A program made the position numbers and the translations under genes. Positions 34,821 through 44,040 of a stretch of DNA of 64,000 nucleotides are shown here, in pieces (positions within the stretch are counted from its first letter, which is position 1; each line of letters starts with the position of its first letter). Below the pieces are notes generated by a model. The model made no database searches. It was not told where the DNA came from and worked only from the letters and a program-made list of their open reading frames with translations. This stretch comes from Streptomyces sp. NBC_00433 (GTDB taxonomy: Bacteria; Actinomycetota; Actinomycetes; Streptomycetales; Streptomycetaceae), in assembly GCA_036015235.1 (NCBI GenBank), contig CP107926.1, positions 2,294,001 through 2,358,000 of the forward strand. The letters run 5' to 3'.

Positions 34821-36875
34821 ATGGACACCGACGACGAGGACCTTCCCCTCAGCCTTGAGCAGGGCTGGTGGCATGCCACCGTGTCCTTCACCGGCGGTTC
34901 CGGCCCGAGTCCGCAGGCCGCCCGGGCCCTGGTCTCCGCACTGGGGAACCAGCGGTTTCACTTCCTGCGCAAGGACGCAGGGCTGCGGCTGCGCACCGAG
35001 CACCCCGCGGCCGACCTGCTGGACCGCCTCGTCTCCGACCAGGTGGTGGGCAGTTGGGCCAGGGGCGTTTACGAGCCGGAGACCGAGGCGTTCGGCGGCG
35101 AGGACGGCATGGACATCGCCCACGCCCTGTTCTGCGCCGACAGCCCGGGCGCCCTGGCCCAGACCGGCAGTCCGGGCACCCGGGAGCGCTGCGTCCTGCT
35201 GCTGTCCGCCATGTTCCGGGCCACCGGTCTGGACGCGTTCGAGACCGGCGATGTCTGGGCGAAGCTCGGCTCCCTGCGCCCACCGGTCGAACCGCTCACC
35301 GGGCCCGCCCTCGACCATGCGGTCACGGCCATGCGGCGCCTGATGAACGCCGACGCCGCAAGGCGCCCGGACGCCGAGCCCGGCTGGGCGAGCCGTGTCA
35401 CGGCGTTCGAGGACGCCGGGCGCTCCTTGCGGAAGCTGCAGGCCGACGGGCAGCTGACGCGCGGGCTGCGCGCCATCCTGGCCCACCACGCCGTCTTCGC
35501 CTTCAACCGTGCCAAGGTACCGGCCGACCAGCAGGCCGGGGCCGCCTGGCTGGGACGTCAAGTCGCCTTCGCCCAATGGAAGTCAGCCGACGTGTCCACC
35601 CTGTGGGCGCCTCCCGCGGCCCCTACCCTCACTGCAATGGAGACCACCCTGACCGCCGAGACCGATCCCGCCGCACTGCGCGAAGCACTGGTGACCCGAC
35701 TCGTTGACGGCCGGCACCTGCGCACCCCGGCCGTCAGCGCCGCCTTCCGGGACACCGAACGCCACCTGTTCCTGCCCGGCGTCGACCCGACGGCCGCGTA
35801 CGCCGAGGACGCCGTGCCCATCAAGCACGACCCGGCGGGCGAGATGATCTCCTGCATCTCGGCGCCCTCCATCGTCGCCACCCAGTTGGAGCAGCTCGCC
35901 GCCGGACCCGGGCACACCGTCCTGGAAGCCGGGGCCGCCACCGGCTACAACGCCGCCCTCCTGGGCCGACTCGTAGCCCCGGCCGGCCATGTCTGGACGC
36001 TGGACGTCGACCAGGACCTCGTCGACCGCGCCGCGAAGAACCTCGCGCAGGCCGGCGCCGCGAACGTGGAGGCCGTACTCGGTGACGGCGCCGCCGGCCT
36101 GCCCGGCCACGCCCCGTTCGACCGCATCCAGTTCACCGTCGGCGCCGGCGACATCCCGGTGAAGATCCTCGATCAGGTCGCCTCTGGCGGACGCCTGGTC
36201 ATCCCGATGCGGATCCGCGGCAGCATCAGCCGCAGCTTCGCCTTCGAGCGCGATGGCGACACATGGAGGACCGTCTCCTGCGAGATGTGCACGTTCATCC
36301 CCTTGCGCAAGGGCGTCTGCGACGACGTCTACACTCGCGTCCCGCACGCCGGCGAGGGCAACGTCCGGCTGGAGACCTTCAGCGAGCAGGAGGTGGACCG
36401 CGACGGAATGCGCACCATCCTGGACCAGCCGCAGACCAAGGTCTACTCCGGGGTGAAGCTCCGCCAGGGCGACCCCTTGCAGTGGCTGTACCTGTACCTG
36501 GCGTGCGTCCTGCCCAACGGGCTGTCCCGCATGCCCGGGAGCCGTCCCGGCTTCTTCCCGCAGTTCGGGTGGGGCGCCATGGCCGCCCTGGACGGCGACG
36601 CGCTGGCCTACCTGACCGTGCGCGAAGGCGAAGACGAGCAGGGCAGGTTCTGGGAGCTCGGCGTCATCGGCCACGGATTGCGCGCCACCGAACTTGCCGG
36701 GCACGTCGCCGACGAGATCCGCATGTGGGAGGAGGGCTGGGGCAACACCGCGGCCGAGCCCACCTTCCGGATGGCCGTCGGCGGCGCCCGCGACCAGTTG
36801 ACGGCTCCCGATCCGCGCCTCGTCATCGACAAGCCCTACAGCCGCCTGGTCGTCGACTGGCCGCGCAGGAGCTGA
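34821..36875 (+). CDS. Fusion: SpaB_C-like elimination domain + PIMT (FxLD methyltransferase)
   Basis: A 684-residue two-domain protein. Residues 1-265 resemble the thiopeptide-type/SpaB_C domain (QGWWHATVSFTG, RLRTEHPAADLLDRLV, YEPETEAFGGEDGMDIAH). Residues of about 275-684 form a protein-L-isoaspartate O-methyltransferase: VLEAGAATGYNAALLGRLV (SAM-binding), DVDQDLVDRAAKNL and GDGAAGLPGHAPFDRI. Thus the elimination step of LanB and the isoaspartate-forming step are carried by one chain. It would methylate an Asp in the core, giving succinimide and isoaspartate. A ribosome-binding site AAGGAGCC is before ATG 34821. Confidence 0.92.
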   Translation: MDTDDEDLPLSLEQGWWHATVSFTGGSGPSPQAARALVSALGNQRFHFLRKDAGLRLRTEHPAADLLDRLVSDQVVGSWARGVYEPETEAFGGEDGMDIAHALFCADSPGALAQTGSPGTRERCVLLLSAMFRATGLDAFETGDVWAKLGSLRPPVEPLTGPALDHAVTAMRRLMNADAARRPDAEPGWASRVTAFEDAGRSLRKLQADGQLTRGLRAILAHHAVFAFNRAKVPADQQAGAAWLGRQVAFAQWKSADVSTLWAPPAAPTLTAMETTLTAETDPAALREALVTRLVDGRHLRTPAVSAAFRDTERHLFLPGVDPTAAYAEDAVPIKHDPAGEMISCISAPSIVATQLEQLAAGPGHTVLEAGAATGYNAALLGRLVAPAGHVWTLDVDQDLVDRAAKNLAQAGAANVEAVLGDGAAGLPGHAPFDRIQFTVGAGDIPVKILDQVASGGRLVIPMRIRGSISRSFAFERDGDTWRTVSCEMCTFIPLRKGVCDDVYTRVPHAGEGNVRLETFSEQEVDRDGMRTILDQPQTKVYSGVKLRQGDPLQWLYLYLACVLPNGLSRMPGSRPGFFPQFGWGAMAALDGDALAYLTVREGEDEQGRFWELGVIGHGLRATELAGHVADEIRMWEEGWGNTAAEPTFRMAVGGARDQLTAPDPRLVIDKPYSRLVVDWPRRS

Positions 36876-36879
36876 TCCG

Positions 36880-38229
36880 ATGGTCCCCTTGATCGCCGGG
36901 CGCATCCCGCTGGTACGCCGGCCCAAAGCACCCGGCTTACCCCTGGAGCAGCGCCTCACCGAACTCGGCGCCCTGACGGCCCTACCCGCCGGCGCGAGCC
37001 ACCGCGATCAGGTGGCCCGCGCCAGCGCGGTCCTCAACTACGCCGCGCTGATCGCCTCCGACACCGCGATGCCGAACCTGGCGTTCCAGCTGTGCTGGAG
37101 GCAGTACGAGGTCTTCGCCGCCGCCGGGTATCTCATCGGGGACATCGCCGTGATGGCGCTCATGCCGGTGGTCAACATCGCCCGGTTGCTGATCCGCGAA
37201 GGCGACGGGGAAGCAGCCTACGACGTCCTGACCAGGCTGTACCGCGCCGCCCAACAGCGCAGCAGTGCCGAGATCCGCGGACGCACCGTCGACCTTGCCG
37301 CACTGACCGGCACCGAGGCAGATCACCGGAAAGTCTGCGAGGAACTGTGGATGATCATGCTCATCGACGGCGCCAGAGCCCTCGCCCAGGTCGGCCGCTG
37401 GACCGAGGCGGCCCACGCCATGACCGCGCACCGCGGGGTCGGCAACCGCCTCCTCGACGGCCGCCAGATCATGATCATGTCGCTGCTGGAACGCGGTCTG
37501 GAACAGCAGGCCCGCGCCGTGATCGAGTCCACCGTCCCGGCGGAACCGTGGGAGAACACCATCGCCGACCTCCTGCGGCTGTCCTGCTGGCCTGCTGGCC
37601 CGCCCGTGCTGCAGCCAGAACTCGACCGTGCGCTGCGGGGAGCGCTTGCGCTGGTACGGCCGGCCGATCCCGCGACCGCGGCGTTCCAGGCCCGAGTCGC
37701 ACTGACCGCGATCGACCTCGCCGGTGACCGGAGCGGCCCGTACACCACCGCGCTGCTCGACGCCGTCGTGGACGTCGCGAGCGCCGACGCCTACGCGGCC
37801 CGCGATGTCCTCCACCACGACCTCACGTGCTCCCGCATCACCCGCGAGCAACGGCAGGTACTCGATGCCGTGCTCACCGCGTCCGGGCTCGGCGCCGGAA
37901 GTCTGACCGAAGCACACACCAAGTCCTTGACCAGAGCCGCTGACTCAGGCGCTGCCGCACTGACCGGACTCCTCCGACGGACCCCGCCGCCGACCGGTCC
38001 TTCGGCGAACACGGGTGAACCGATGAACCCACCTCCGCCGCCCGCTACAACCAGCGATCCGGATGCCGGTGACGAAGTGACCGCTGCGCGGATGTCCACC
38101 GGCAGCTGGCAGCGGCACCCGGTTCAGCGGCACACGCCCGGAAGGGAGCACATGACCTCCACCCCCTATGGCACCGGTCCCCCCGGGCACCGCGAAGGCC
38201 CTCGGAGTGCCACCGGATGGCGCGGGTGA
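36880..38229 (+). CDS. Unknown helical-repeat protein of the FxLD cluster
   Basis: A 449-residue protein, four bases after the methyltransferase. Residues 20-370 are predicted helical repeats (TPR-like, for example AYDVLTRLYRAAQQRSSAE). Residues 380-449 are a Pro/Ser/Thr-rich low-complexity tail. No enzyme motif is present. Family members beside FxLD genes are known as uncharacterised tetratricopeptide-like proteins, so it may be a scaffold or immunity factor. Its stop overlaps the next small reading frame. Confidence 0.6.
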   Translation: MVPLIAGRIPLVRRPKAPGLPLEQRLTELGALTALPAGASHRDQVARASAVLNYAALIASDTAMPNLAFQLCWRQYEVFAAAGYLIGDIAVMALMPVVNIARLLIREGDGEAAYDVLTRLYRAAQQRSSAEIRGRTVDLAALTGTEADHRKVCEELWMIMLIDGARALAQVGRWTEAAHAMTAHRGVGNRLLDGRQIMIMSLLERGLEQQARAVIESTVPAEPWENTIADLLRLSCWPAGPPVLQPELDRALRGALALVRPADPATAAFQARVALTAIDLAGDRSGPYTTALLDAVVDVASADAYAARDVLHHDLTCSRITREQRQVLDAVLTASGLGAGSLTEAHTKSLTRAADSGAAALTGLLRRTPPPTGPSANTGEPMNPPPPPATTSDPDAGDEVTAARMSTGSWQRHPVQRHTPGREHMTSTPYGTGPPGHREGPRSATGWRG

Positions 38230-38453
38230 CCGGGCCGGTGCCGCCGAGCGCAGCCGACGAGACCGCCGAGGTGCCGCGGGCGCGCACCGGTGAACTCCCG
38301 TTACCTCCCGCCTCCGCGCCGGCCTCCCCGGAGGGCGAGCAGTTGGGAGAGGAGCTGAAGGACGCGTACTGGTCGACGTGGGACGGGGCCGCGGCCCGTG
38401 CGAGTCTGCGGACGATCTTCGGCCGGCTGCCGCGATCATCCGGCGGGTCCTGA
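38217..38453 (+). CDS. N-terminal part of the ABC exporter, out of frame (or small leader ORF)
   Basis: A 78-residue reading frame from ATG 38217. The first 45 residues are low-complexity; the last part, EELKDAYWSTWDGAAARASL and RTIFGRLPRSS, resembles the cytoplasmic start of an ABC exporter before its first membrane helix. In the adjoining frame the natural continuation is AIIRRVLIMAWRADARAT. If one G is added around 38431 the two read through. So this is probably the exporter's N-terminus rather than an independent peptide. Confidence 0.5.
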   Translation: MARVTGPVPPSAADETAEVPRARTGELPLPPASAPASPEGEQLGEELKDAYWSTWDGAAARASLRTIFGRLPRSSGGS

Positions 38454-38455
38454 TC

Positions 38456-40219
38456 ATGGCCTGGCGTGCCGACGCCCGGGCGACCGCCGCGGTGATCGTG
38501 CTGCAGCTCGGGTCCGCCGCGATGGCGGCGTTCGGGCTGCTGGCGTCGATCGGCGTTCTGCAGGCCCTGTTCGCTCAGGGTGCCACGCCGGACCGCATCC
38601 GGGCAGCCGTTCCCTCGCTGGTCCTGGTGGCCGGTCTGCTGATGGCGCGCGCGGTCCTCGACACCGGTGTCACCTTCTACCAGGCGCGGCTGACGCCCAA
38701 GGTCCGCCGCATCGTGGAGACCGAGTTCCTCCATCTGACCGCGCACGTACGGCTGGAGGCGGTCGATGACGCGGATTGGTCAGACGACTCCTACCGTGCC
38801 AACGATCGCGGGCTGTACTACGCACGCGAGTCGATCACCCAGATCCTCGAACTCGCCTCCGCCCTGCTGTCACTGGTTGGCGCCGCCTCGGTGCTCACGT
38901 TCCTGCACCCTTTGCTGCTGCCGCTGCTGATCGCCTCGGTGATCCCGCAGGGTCTGGCCTCCGTGCGGTCCGCGCGGCTGCGGTTCCTGTCCCAGGTCCG
39001 CTACAGCACCCTCCAGCGCCGCATGCGGTTGTTCACCTGGCTGCTGCTGGACCAGACCTCCGCCCCGGAACTGCGCTCCTCGACCGCCCAGCCGGCGCTG
39101 CTAGCCGAGCACGAGCGGATCGCCGTGGCGATCGAGGAGGAGGACACCCGTCTGGGCCGGGCCGAGGCCCGAACCGCCCTGCTGGGCCGCGCGATCGGCG
39201 GTATCGCCACCGGGCTGACCTATGCCGCGCTGGCGTGGATGACGATCGCGGGCTGGCTGCCGCTGGCATCGGGCGGCGGCGCGGTGCTGGCGATCCGGGC
39301 GGCGCAGTCCACCCTGACCCGGATCGTGCTGGCCACCCACGTCGTCTACGAACACGCCTTGTGGGTCACTGACTTGATGACCTTCCTCGACAAGTGCCGC
39401 ACCCTGATGCCCCGCAGCACCGGCCGTGTCCTGGCCTCCCAGGTGGGGACCATCACCGTCGACAACGTCACCTTCACCTACCCCGACGCCGCCAAACCGG
39501 CCCTGAAGGGGGTGTCGATGCGCCTGCACGCGGGCTCCACCGTGGCGTTCGTCGGGGCCAACGGCTCTGGCAAGTCGACGCTGTCCAAGCTGCTGGCCGG
39601 CCTGTACGAACCGGCCTCCGGCGCGATCCGCTGGGACGGCACCGACGTGATGGAGGTCGACGCCGAGAGCGTCCAGGCACAGGTCGCGATGGTGCTCCAG
39701 GACCCGGTCGAGTGGCCGCTGTCGGCGCTGGCCAACATCACCATCTCCACGGGCACCATCACCGAGGCCGATCCGCAGCGCGCCCACCAGGCCGCCGTGG
39801 ACGCCGGCGCGGACGCGGTCATCGCGGACCTGCCGCGGCAGTGGGCCACCCCGCTGTCACGCCGTTTCAAGGACGGCCAGCAGCTGTCGGGCGGCAACTG
39901 GGCGAAGTTCGCCGTCGCCCGCGGGCTGTACAAGGACGCCGCGCTGCTCCTGCTGGACGAGCCGACCGCCAGCATGGACCCGCGCGCCGAACACGCCGTC
40001 TACACCGCCGTCCTGCGCGGGCGCCGCCGCAAGGACCGCATCACCGTACTGATCTCCCACCGGCTGGCCAGCGTCATCGAGTGCGACCACATCTACGTCT
40101 TCCGCGACGGCCACGTCATCGAGGACGGCACCCACACCTCCCTCATGGCCGCCGGCGGCGAATACGCGGCGATGTTCACCCTCCAGGCCGCCGCGTACCA
40201 GAGCGAGCCCGCGGTGTAA
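38456..40219 (+). CDS. ABC transporter, fused permease-ATPase, lanthipeptide exporter
   Basis: A 587-residue protein (from ATG 38456) with a membrane half (about residues 1-340, five to six helices such as TAAVIVLQLGSAAMAAFGLL) and an ATPase half. Walker A is VGANGSGKSTLSKLL, signature LSGGNWAKFAVARG (a Q/Arg-poor variant of LSGGQ), Walker B ALLLLDEPTAS and H-loop SHRLAS. It is a half-transporter that dimerises. It lacks a C39 leader peptidase. It probably continues N-terminally from the frame at 38217-38453. It exports the mature lanthipeptide; leader removal must be done elsewhere. Confidence 0.92.
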   Translation: MAWRADARATAAVIVLQLGSAAMAAFGLLASIGVLQALFAQGATPDRIRAAVPSLVLVAGLLMARAVLDTGVTFYQARLTPKVRRIVETEFLHLTAHVRLEAVDDADWSDDSYRANDRGLYYARESITQILELASALLSLVGAASVLTFLHPLLLPLLIASVIPQGLASVRSARLRFLSQVRYSTLQRRMRLFTWLLLDQTSAPELRSSTAQPALLAEHERIAVAIEEEDTRLGRAEARTALLGRAIGGIATGLTYAALAWMTIAGWLPLASGGGAVLAIRAAQSTLTRIVLATHVVYEHALWVTDLMTFLDKCRTLMPRSTGRVLASQVGTITVDNVTFTYPDAAKPALKGVSMRLHAGSTVAFVGANGSGKSTLSKLLAGLYEPASGAIRWDGTDVMEVDAESVQAQVAMVLQDPVEWPLSALANITISTGTITEADPQRAHQAAVDAGADAVIADLPRQWATPLSRRFKDGQQLSGGNWAKFAVARGLYKDAALLLLDEPTASMDPRAEHAVYTAVLRGRRRKDRITVLISHRLASVIECDHIYVFRDGHVIEDGTHTSLMAAGGEYAAMFTLQAAAYQSEPAV

Positions 40220-40434
40220 GTTTCGCGTCTCGGTGGACAACGCAGCCGTGAGGTGGACAGTAGATGGGCAATCTCGTGGTTCCATGGGCACTGACTACGC
40301 TAAGTAGATACAGTATTCCGTTTGGCGCTCAAGGGTCAGATCCGATCCAGCGAGAAGCTCTCACTGGCGGCGACGTCGATCCGGTTGATGACACGTCGGT
40401 GTGAAGAGACCCTCGTGGGGAACTGCTCGACCGT

Positions 40435-43218
40435 CTACAGTGCCCGTCCGGATCCCGTATGGCCAGTGCAGGAGTCGAAGGCGAACAGGTACGCCCCCGC
40501 CGTCCCTGTGACTGCCACGCCGGTCCCGTCAGGCAGCCAGCAGAGCGATGTCAGCGGCTGATCGACGCGCATCATCGTCGCAGGGTGGCCGGTGGCCACG
40601 TTCCAGATCCGCACTGTGTCGTCGGCGGCGGCGGTGGCGAGCCAGGTCCCGTCCCGAGAAACCGCCACCGCCCCCACCGCGCTGGTGTGGCCGAGGACGG
40701 CCGTGGTCCGGCCGGTTGCCACGTCCCAGATCCGCACCGTGTCGTCGACAGCGGCGGTGGCGAGCCAGGTCCCGTCCGGAGACACCGCCACCGCGAGCAC
40801 CCAGTCGGTGTGGCCGGTCAGGATGGCCGTGGTGCGGGCGGTGGCGACATCCCAGATCCGCACCGTGAGGTCGTCGCTGCCGGCGGTGGCGAGCCAGGTC
40901 CCGTCCGGGGATACCGCCACCGCAGACACCAAGCCTGTGTGGCCGGTCAAGGTGGCCGTAGTGGCGCCGGCAGCGGCATCCCAGATCCGCACCGCACGCT
41001 CGTCATCGGTGGCGAGCCAGGTCCCGTCCGGGGAAACCGCCACCTCAGACACCCAGCCGCGATGGCCGGTCAGAATGGCCCTAGTGGCGCCGGTTGCCAC
41101 ATCCCAGATCCGCACCGTGGAGTCGTTGCTGGCGGTGGCGAGCCAGGTCCCGTCCGGGGATACCGCCACCGCCCGCACCGAGCCGGTGTGGCCGGTGAGG
41201 ATGGCCGTGGCGACGCCGGCTACGTCCCAGACCCGCACCGTGGAGTCGTAGCCGGCGGTGGCGAGCCAGGTCCCGTCCCGAGAAACCGCCACTCCGAGCA
41301 CCGAGTCGGTGTGGCCGGTCAGGGTGGCCGTGGTCCGGCCGGTGGTCACCTTCCAGATCCGCGCGGTGCCGTCGGCGCTTGCGGTGGCGAGCCAGGTCCC
41401 GTCCCGAGAAACCGCCACTCCGAGCACCGAGTCGGTGTGGCCGGCCAGAGTACGGAGTAGCGCGGGATCGGGCAGGTCGGGCAGTGGCCATCTGTTATGG
41501 AGCGCCGGGTGTTCGGGGCGCCAGGAGGCGGCCTGCTCACACCAGGAGGCGTGAGCACTCAGGCGGCTACGGAGGACTGCGGCGCGTGCGTGTGCGGGGG
41601 TGGTGGGGGCGAGCAGGTGAGCGGTGCTGGCCAGGGCGCGGGCGGCGCTGCGGGCGGTAGTGGTCGGTATAGCATCCAGGTCGGTCCAGGGCGCGGCGAT
41701 GCCGCGTTGGTCAAGTCGCCATTGGATCCAGCGCAGGTCGGTGGCGACGGCTTCGGCCTGCACCTGGCGGCCGGCGGCCAGGAGATGGGCGATGAGGTGG
41801 TCGGCGAGGTAGCCGTCGGACATCTGCCACCACGCCCGCGCTACTGCGCGGTCGGCACCGGGGTGCGGCGGCGCGACAGGTAAGGCGACTGCCGCGGCGT
41901 CGACAAGGACAGAGTTCAACTCCCGTAGCCGGTCATCGCTGAGGCGGGCACGCAGGTAGTCGCCTATAACATCGTGGAGATGGATCCGCCCGCCGTCCTG
42001 CGGATCCAGAGACAGCAACGACACCCTGCCCATGGCCCCGCACAGTGCTCTGGACTGTTCAAGGGTCAAGGAGCCGGTGGCCTGCCACAGTGCGGCGACG
42101 AGTTCGACGGGGACTGTCTCGTCCTCGGCGTAGATCCCGAGTTCGGTGAAGCGTTCGTAGCCGCCGGCGGGCAGCAGTTGGGCGGCGGCTTCGATGGCCG
42201 CCCGAACCGCGGTGCTGCGCTGCTCGGAATCGTCCAGGTCCACAGTGGTGTCCGGGTCGATCGCGGCCGGCCCCCGGGAGCGCAGCCGTTCCAGGACACC
42301 AGCCGCAGCCACGGCAGGATCGGCGCCAGCGTCCAACTGTCCGGCGATCGTCCGATGGGCCAGGCGCAGCAGCAGCGGCAACCGGCCGGTCGCGCGCAGC
42401 AGCCCCTCGGTGATCTCACCGGGCCATGGAGGCAGTTGCCAGGTCAGCATGAGCTTCGCCTGCGACGGGGACATCTCGTCGACCAGGACACGCTCAGCAT
42501 CGGCGGGAAGGATCTCCGGGATCCTGGTGGTCACCAGCCGTACACACCGCTGCCCGCCTACGAGGAACGGTGTCAGCTGCTCCGGGAACCAGATATCATC
42601 CAGGATGAGCAGGGCGGGCGGTCTCTGGTCCAGCAGTCGCCCCAGATGGGCACCGGCCAGCTCCGGATCACCGAACGTGGCGGCGTCTCCGGTGATGAAC
42701 CGCGTGGCTTCCACCACCTTCATGGCGATAGCAGCTGGGCTGCGTACGCCCCGGCCCAGCGTGATCAGGTAAACGCGGCCACGGAAGCGGCGCCGCACCC
42801 GCCAGTTCGCCGACACCATCTTGGCCAGTGTGGTCTTCCCGAAACCCCCGGCTCCATGCACGCCTGTGGTGCTGGTGATCCCCACTGCCCGCCGCCCGCT
42901 GCGGCACACCGCGGACACCACCTGATCTGCCTCGCTCCGGTCGACCACCCACCCCGGCACCTGCGGAGGCGCCGGCGGCGGCGGATCATCCCGGCCAGCA
43001 CCAGCCCCCTTCTCCGAGATCACGACCACGACGCCCACCACGAGCAGCAGCACGGTGAACCCACCGAACGCCGGCCACGGATACCGCCGCAGCAGGTCAA
43101 GCACACCAGGCCACCGGTCCTGGCCAGAGGCGACGTTACCGGCCAGCGACGCACCCGCAGCGGCAACCACCTCGACCGCCAATAGCCCCACTAACAAGGG
43201 ATTACGACTGCCGGCCAT
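40435..43218 (-). CDS. NB-ARC STAND ATPase with two membrane helices and WD40 propeller
   Basis: A 927-residue protein from ATG 43218. Two hydrophobic segments at about residues 7-26 and 47-66 anchor it. The NB-ARC ATPase has P-loop GVHGAGGFGKTTLA near 123, Walker B PALLILDDIW, and TTRIPEIL (sensor), with a winged-helix part and a helical arm to about 600. Then seven WD40 blades (each ending WDVATG or similar) and a partial eighth. It would sense a ligand with the propeller and switch its ATPase state, in the manner of Apaf-1-like proteins. No effector domain such as nuclease or TIR is attached. It is convergent with the exporter. Confidence 0.9.
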   Translation of the reverse strand: MAGSRNPLLVGLLAVEVVAAAGASLAGNVASGQDRWPGVLDLLRRYPWPAFGGFTVLLLVVGVVVVISEKGAGAGRDDPPPPAPPQVPGWVVDRSEADQVVSAVCRSGRRAVGITSTTGVHGAGGFGKTTLAKMVSANWRVRRRFRGRVYLITLGRGVRSPAAIAMKVVEATRFITGDAATFGDPELAGAHLGRLLDQRPPALLILDDIWFPEQLTPFLVGGQRCVRLVTTRIPEILPADAERVLVDEMSPSQAKLMLTWQLPPWPGEITEGLLRATGRLPLLLRLAHRTIAGQLDAGADPAVAAAGVLERLRSRGPAAIDPDTTVDLDDSEQRSTAVRAAIEAAAQLLPAGGYERFTELGIYAEDETVPVELVAALWQATGSLTLEQSRALCGAMGRVSLLSLDPQDGGRIHLHDVIGDYLRARLSDDRLRELNSVLVDAAAVALPVAPPHPGADRAVARAWWQMSDGYLADHLIAHLLAAGRQVQAEAVATDLRWIQWRLDQRGIAAPWTDLDAIPTTTARSAARALASTAHLLAPTTPAHARAAVLRSRLSAHASWCEQAASWRPEHPALHNRWPLPDLPDPALLRTLAGHTDSVLGVAVSRDGTWLATASADGTARIWKVTTGRTTATLTGHTDSVLGVAVSRDGTWLATAGYDSTVRVWDVAGVATAILTGHTGSVRAVAVSPDGTWLATASNDSTVRIWDVATGATRAILTGHRGWVSEVAVSPDGTWLATDDERAVRIWDAAAGATTATLTGHTGLVSAVAVSPDGTWLATAGSDDLTVRIWDVATARTTAILTGHTDWVLAVAVSPDGTWLATAAVDDTVRIWDVATGRTTAVLGHTSAVGAVAVSRDGTWLATAAADDTVRIWNVATGHPATMMRVDQPLTSLCWLPDGTGVAVTGTAGAYLFAFDSCTGHTGSGRAL
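40636..41400. repeat. Seven tandem DNA repeats encoding WD40 blades
   Basis: The element GGCGAGCCAGGTCCCGTCC occurs at 40636, 40759, 40888, 41011, 41137, 41260 and 41386, at spacings of 123-129 bases. The blades are almost identical at DNA level, so the array is young or is kept alike by gene conversion, and it can change copy number. Confidence 0.85.
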
Positions 43219-43833
43219 CCAACCCCCCCGCTCCGCACAACACCGTCGCGCGAGGCTACCCCTGCGCACCAGCACCCCAAGACCGAACGCACCAACCCAG
43301 GCATATCTGATCAGGCCCCTACATCGAGGCCCCGTGCCGTCAGACCCGCGACCGGCTCCACCAGCCCCAGCCTCCTACTGCGCCGTCCTATCTTCCAGGA
43401 GCCTGCGGGAGATGGTTGGTGCCCGCCTCAGCGCCGTCCTTCGGGGCGGGCGTGTTCAGCAGGAACCGCAACTCCCAGCCATACAATGAGTTCGACCCGA
43501 GGACCGACCAGACCGCAAGCGGACCACCGATCGCTGCCAGCGCCGAACGCGGGACTCACGGCTCACTCAAACCTGACTACCGATGGTGATTGCTGCGCAG
43601 CCCTCGACAGACATCTTTGCTCCCAGCCAGCAGACGAATCCTGTGCTCACGTCAGGCGGATTCAGATGTTCCTGCAGGAACCGATGCTCACGAAACCGCG
43701 GAACCTACACGCGGCCCCGGCTGGGCGAGGCCGAGGGGGTAACTGCGTGACGGGCCGCAATGAACCCGGCCCCCGGGTAGCAGCCCGCCCGGGGGATCCC
43801 CGTGACCCCTGGCGCGGGAAGTGTTCCCGCGCC
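43219..43833. other. Gene-free stretch upstream of the NB-ARC gene
   Basis: About 600 bases with no convincing gene. It must hold the NB-ARC promoter on the minus strand. The plus reading frame from 43486 is low-complexity until about 43834, where methyltransferase-like sequence starts. Confidence 0.5.
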
Positions 43834-44040
43834 AAGGATCCCGGCGCCGCGGCGACGGTCGCGCGACTTGAGGCCGACGGCGTCCTGCACGATCCGGCGC
43901 TACGCGCAGCGCTACTGCAGCTACGTCGCGAGGTGCTGATGCCGCGGGCGTACGTGCGCCGCAACAGCCCAGGCATGCAGCCCAGAGTGTGGCAACTCCT
44001 CGACAGCCCCCACCCCGATGATCGCGAGGAGTGGCTGCAG
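43834..44040 (+). pseudogene. Fragment of PIMT-like methyltransferase N-terminus
   Basis: Within a frame open from 43486, the reading ATVARLEADGVLHDPALRAA, then LRREVLMPRAYVRRNSPG and DSPHPDDREEWLQVL resembles the N-terminal part of protein-isoaspartate methyltransferases found with RiPP clusters. No SAM-binding GxGxG follows. The sequence changes into unrelated recombinase-like DNA after about 44040, so it is truncated. Confidence 0.5.

Noticed and set aside
38378..38456. GTG 38378 as the ABC exporter start
   Set aside because: The extra 26 residues (shadow of the upstream frame) have no family resemblance; either ATG 38456 or a repaired join with the 38217 frame is more sensible.
41974..43185. 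Plus-strand frame antisense to the NB-ARC gene
   Set aside because: No domain, no binding site, and the NB-ARC motifs on the other strand are unmistakable.
40435..43218. Reading the NB-ARC/WD40 gene as a known anti-phage STAND (Avs) system
   Set aside because: No nuclease, TIR or protease effector is fused or adjacent; the membrane anchor alone does not show defence.
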